Assembly (NCBI GenBank): GCA_945889545.1
Contig: CAMDCC010000217.1
Location: 1-5,400 of the forward strand
Reading direction: 5' to 3'
From: Bifidobacterium breve
Lineage (GTDB): Bacteria > Actinomycetota > Acidimicrobiia > IMCC26256 > PALSA-555
Length of the DNA: 5,400 bases
Shown: piece by piece, positions 4,581-5,400 of the stretch
Layout of the letters: the number at the start of each line of letters is the position of its first letter
Numbering within the stretch: position 1 is the stretch's first letter
Notes under the pieces: generated by a model
The model's input: only the letters and a program-made list of their open reading frames with translations
Database searches by the model: none
Told to the model about the DNA's origin: nothing
Made by a program: the position numbers and the translations under genes

Positions 4581-5400
4581 CGTCGCCCGTGATCACGACA
4601 CGTAATGGCTTCATGCAGACGCTGCGCGACATGTACCACGAGCGCACGCGGTTCGACTTCGTCGGGAAGACCTGGCTCTGGCTCCTGATCTCGGGAACAG
4701 CAATCATCGTCTCGGTGGTCGCGTTGGCGCTCTCGGGCCTCAACCTCGGGATCGACTTCGAGGGTGGTACACAGTGGCAGTTCACCGTGGCCTCGGGCAC
4801 GGCTTCGGCCGGTGACGTGCGGGAAGTCATGGCCGATGCGGGGATCACCGACGCGAAGATCCTGATCCTGGGCGATGACGAGGTCCGCGTGCAGGCCGGC
4901 GATCTGGCGGGCGCCACCCCACGCGAGGTGCGCGAGGTGTTGGCCGAGTACGGGGGCATCACCGCACCCGACGTGTCGCTCAGCGACGTCGGTCCAACGT
5001 GGGGCGATCGAGTCAGCTCGAAAGCATTGACCGCGCTGGTGGTCTTCTTCGCGCTGATCGCGCTGTACCTCACCATGCGATTCGAATGGAAGATGGCACT
5101 GTCGGCCATCATCGCGGTGGTCCACGACATCCTGATCACCGTCGGTGTCTACGCCGTCTTGGGATTCGAGGTCACCCCGGCGACGGTGATCGCATTCCTC
5201 ACGATCCTCGGGTTCTCTCTCTACGACACCGTCGTGGTGTTCGACAAGATCCGAGAGAACACGCCGTCACTCGGTGCCGAGCGTGGCGACACGTACTCCA
5301 GCATGGTGAACCGATCGATGAACTCGGTCCTCATGCGTTCGCTGAACACCTCGTTCGTAGCGCTGCTGCCCGTTGCATCGTTGCTCGTCGTGGGAAGCGG
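4577..5400 (+). CDS. secF: Protein translocase subunit SecF (5' part, runs off window)
   Basis: SecF is the obligate partner of SecD in the proton-driven export-assisting complex. The frame is open from the ATG at 4577 to the window end, 274 complete codons without a stop. Visible parts: a cytoplasmic N-terminus (1-31), TM1 (about 32-52), the motif LNLGIDFEGGT at 55-65, the extracytoplasmic P4 domain (about 66-145), TM2 (about 148-168), TM3 with the conserved VVHDILITVGVY (V182-H183-D184), TM4 with LTILGFSLYDTVVVFDKIREN split around Y216-D217, and the start of TM5 after MRSLNTSF (253-260). The family usually has SxNDTVVVFDRIREN in TM4; here Tyr replaces Asn next to the key Asp. The start is set by GAGGTGA and the 4-base overlap with secD. 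What follows on the chromosome is not visible. Confidence 0.96.
   Translation, partial: MTSPVITTRNGFMQTLRDMYHERTRFDFVGKTWLWLLISGTAIIVSVVALALSGLNLGIDFEGGTQWQFTVASGTASAGDVREVMADAGITDAKILILGDDEVRVQAGDLAGATPREVREVLAEYGGITAPDVSLSDVGPTWGDRVSSKALTALVVFFALIALYLTMRFEWKMALSAIIAVVHDILITVGVYAVLGFEVTPATVIAFLTILGFSLYDTVVVFDKIRENTPSLGAERGDTYSSMVNRSMNSVLMRSLNTSFVALLPVASLLVVGS

Noticed and set aside
4094..5125. Minus-strand open frame (343 codons) opposite secD and secF
   Set aside because: It is a shadow of two genes with clear membrane-protein motifs, and its product has no family signature.

Overview
The window looks like chromosomal core DNA from a high-GC actinobacterium. Several features point that way: the ruvC-ruvA-ruvB-yajC-secD-secF gene order, GTG starts, TGA as the stop of every gene that ends here, TANNNT-type -10 elements without clear -35 boxes, and a mycobacterial-type SOS box. 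A threonine-rich low-complexity linker in SecD fits Acidimicrobiia in particular, but that placement is inference and no 16S or other marker is present. All genes are on the + strand, and I see no mobile element, RNA gene or CRISPR array.

Layout. Bases 1-377 hold the 3' end of a CoxG/SRPBCC-like gene whose product ends in a membrane anchor. The 89-base gap up to ruvC carries an imperfect direct repeat, a TAGGAT -10 element and a textbook TCGAAC-N4-GTTCGA LexA operator that straddles the ruvC start. Next come ruvC (467-1033), ruvA (1030-1620, 4-base overlap) and ruvB (1651-2688). Together they encode the Holliday-junction branch migration and resolution machinery. After a 53-base gap with a candidate promoter and a GC-rich hairpin come yajC (2742-3044), secD (3048-4580) and secF (4577 to the window end), the accessory module of the Sec translocase.

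How they work together. RuvA binds the four-way junction, RuvB drives branch migration with ATP, and RuvC cuts the junction. The SOS box implies the set is induced by DNA damage. SecD and SecF use the proton motive force to help complete protein export through SecYEG, and YajC associates with them. The two modules are functionally unrelated but lie in one transcriptional direction.

Most notable observations: (1) the LexA operator sits on the ruvC start codon; (2) two perfect tandem 15-bp units between ruvA and ruvB each form a complete five-codon mini-ORF (ATG TTG AGC GCC TGA), stop-to-start adjacent and in the same frame as both genes; (3) a CCCGGG-ACT-CCCGGG hairpin overlaps the yajC ribosome binding site, and its 5' arm would be missing from transcripts started at the local promoter. 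No wholly new gene system is visible; the interest is in regulation and junction architecture.
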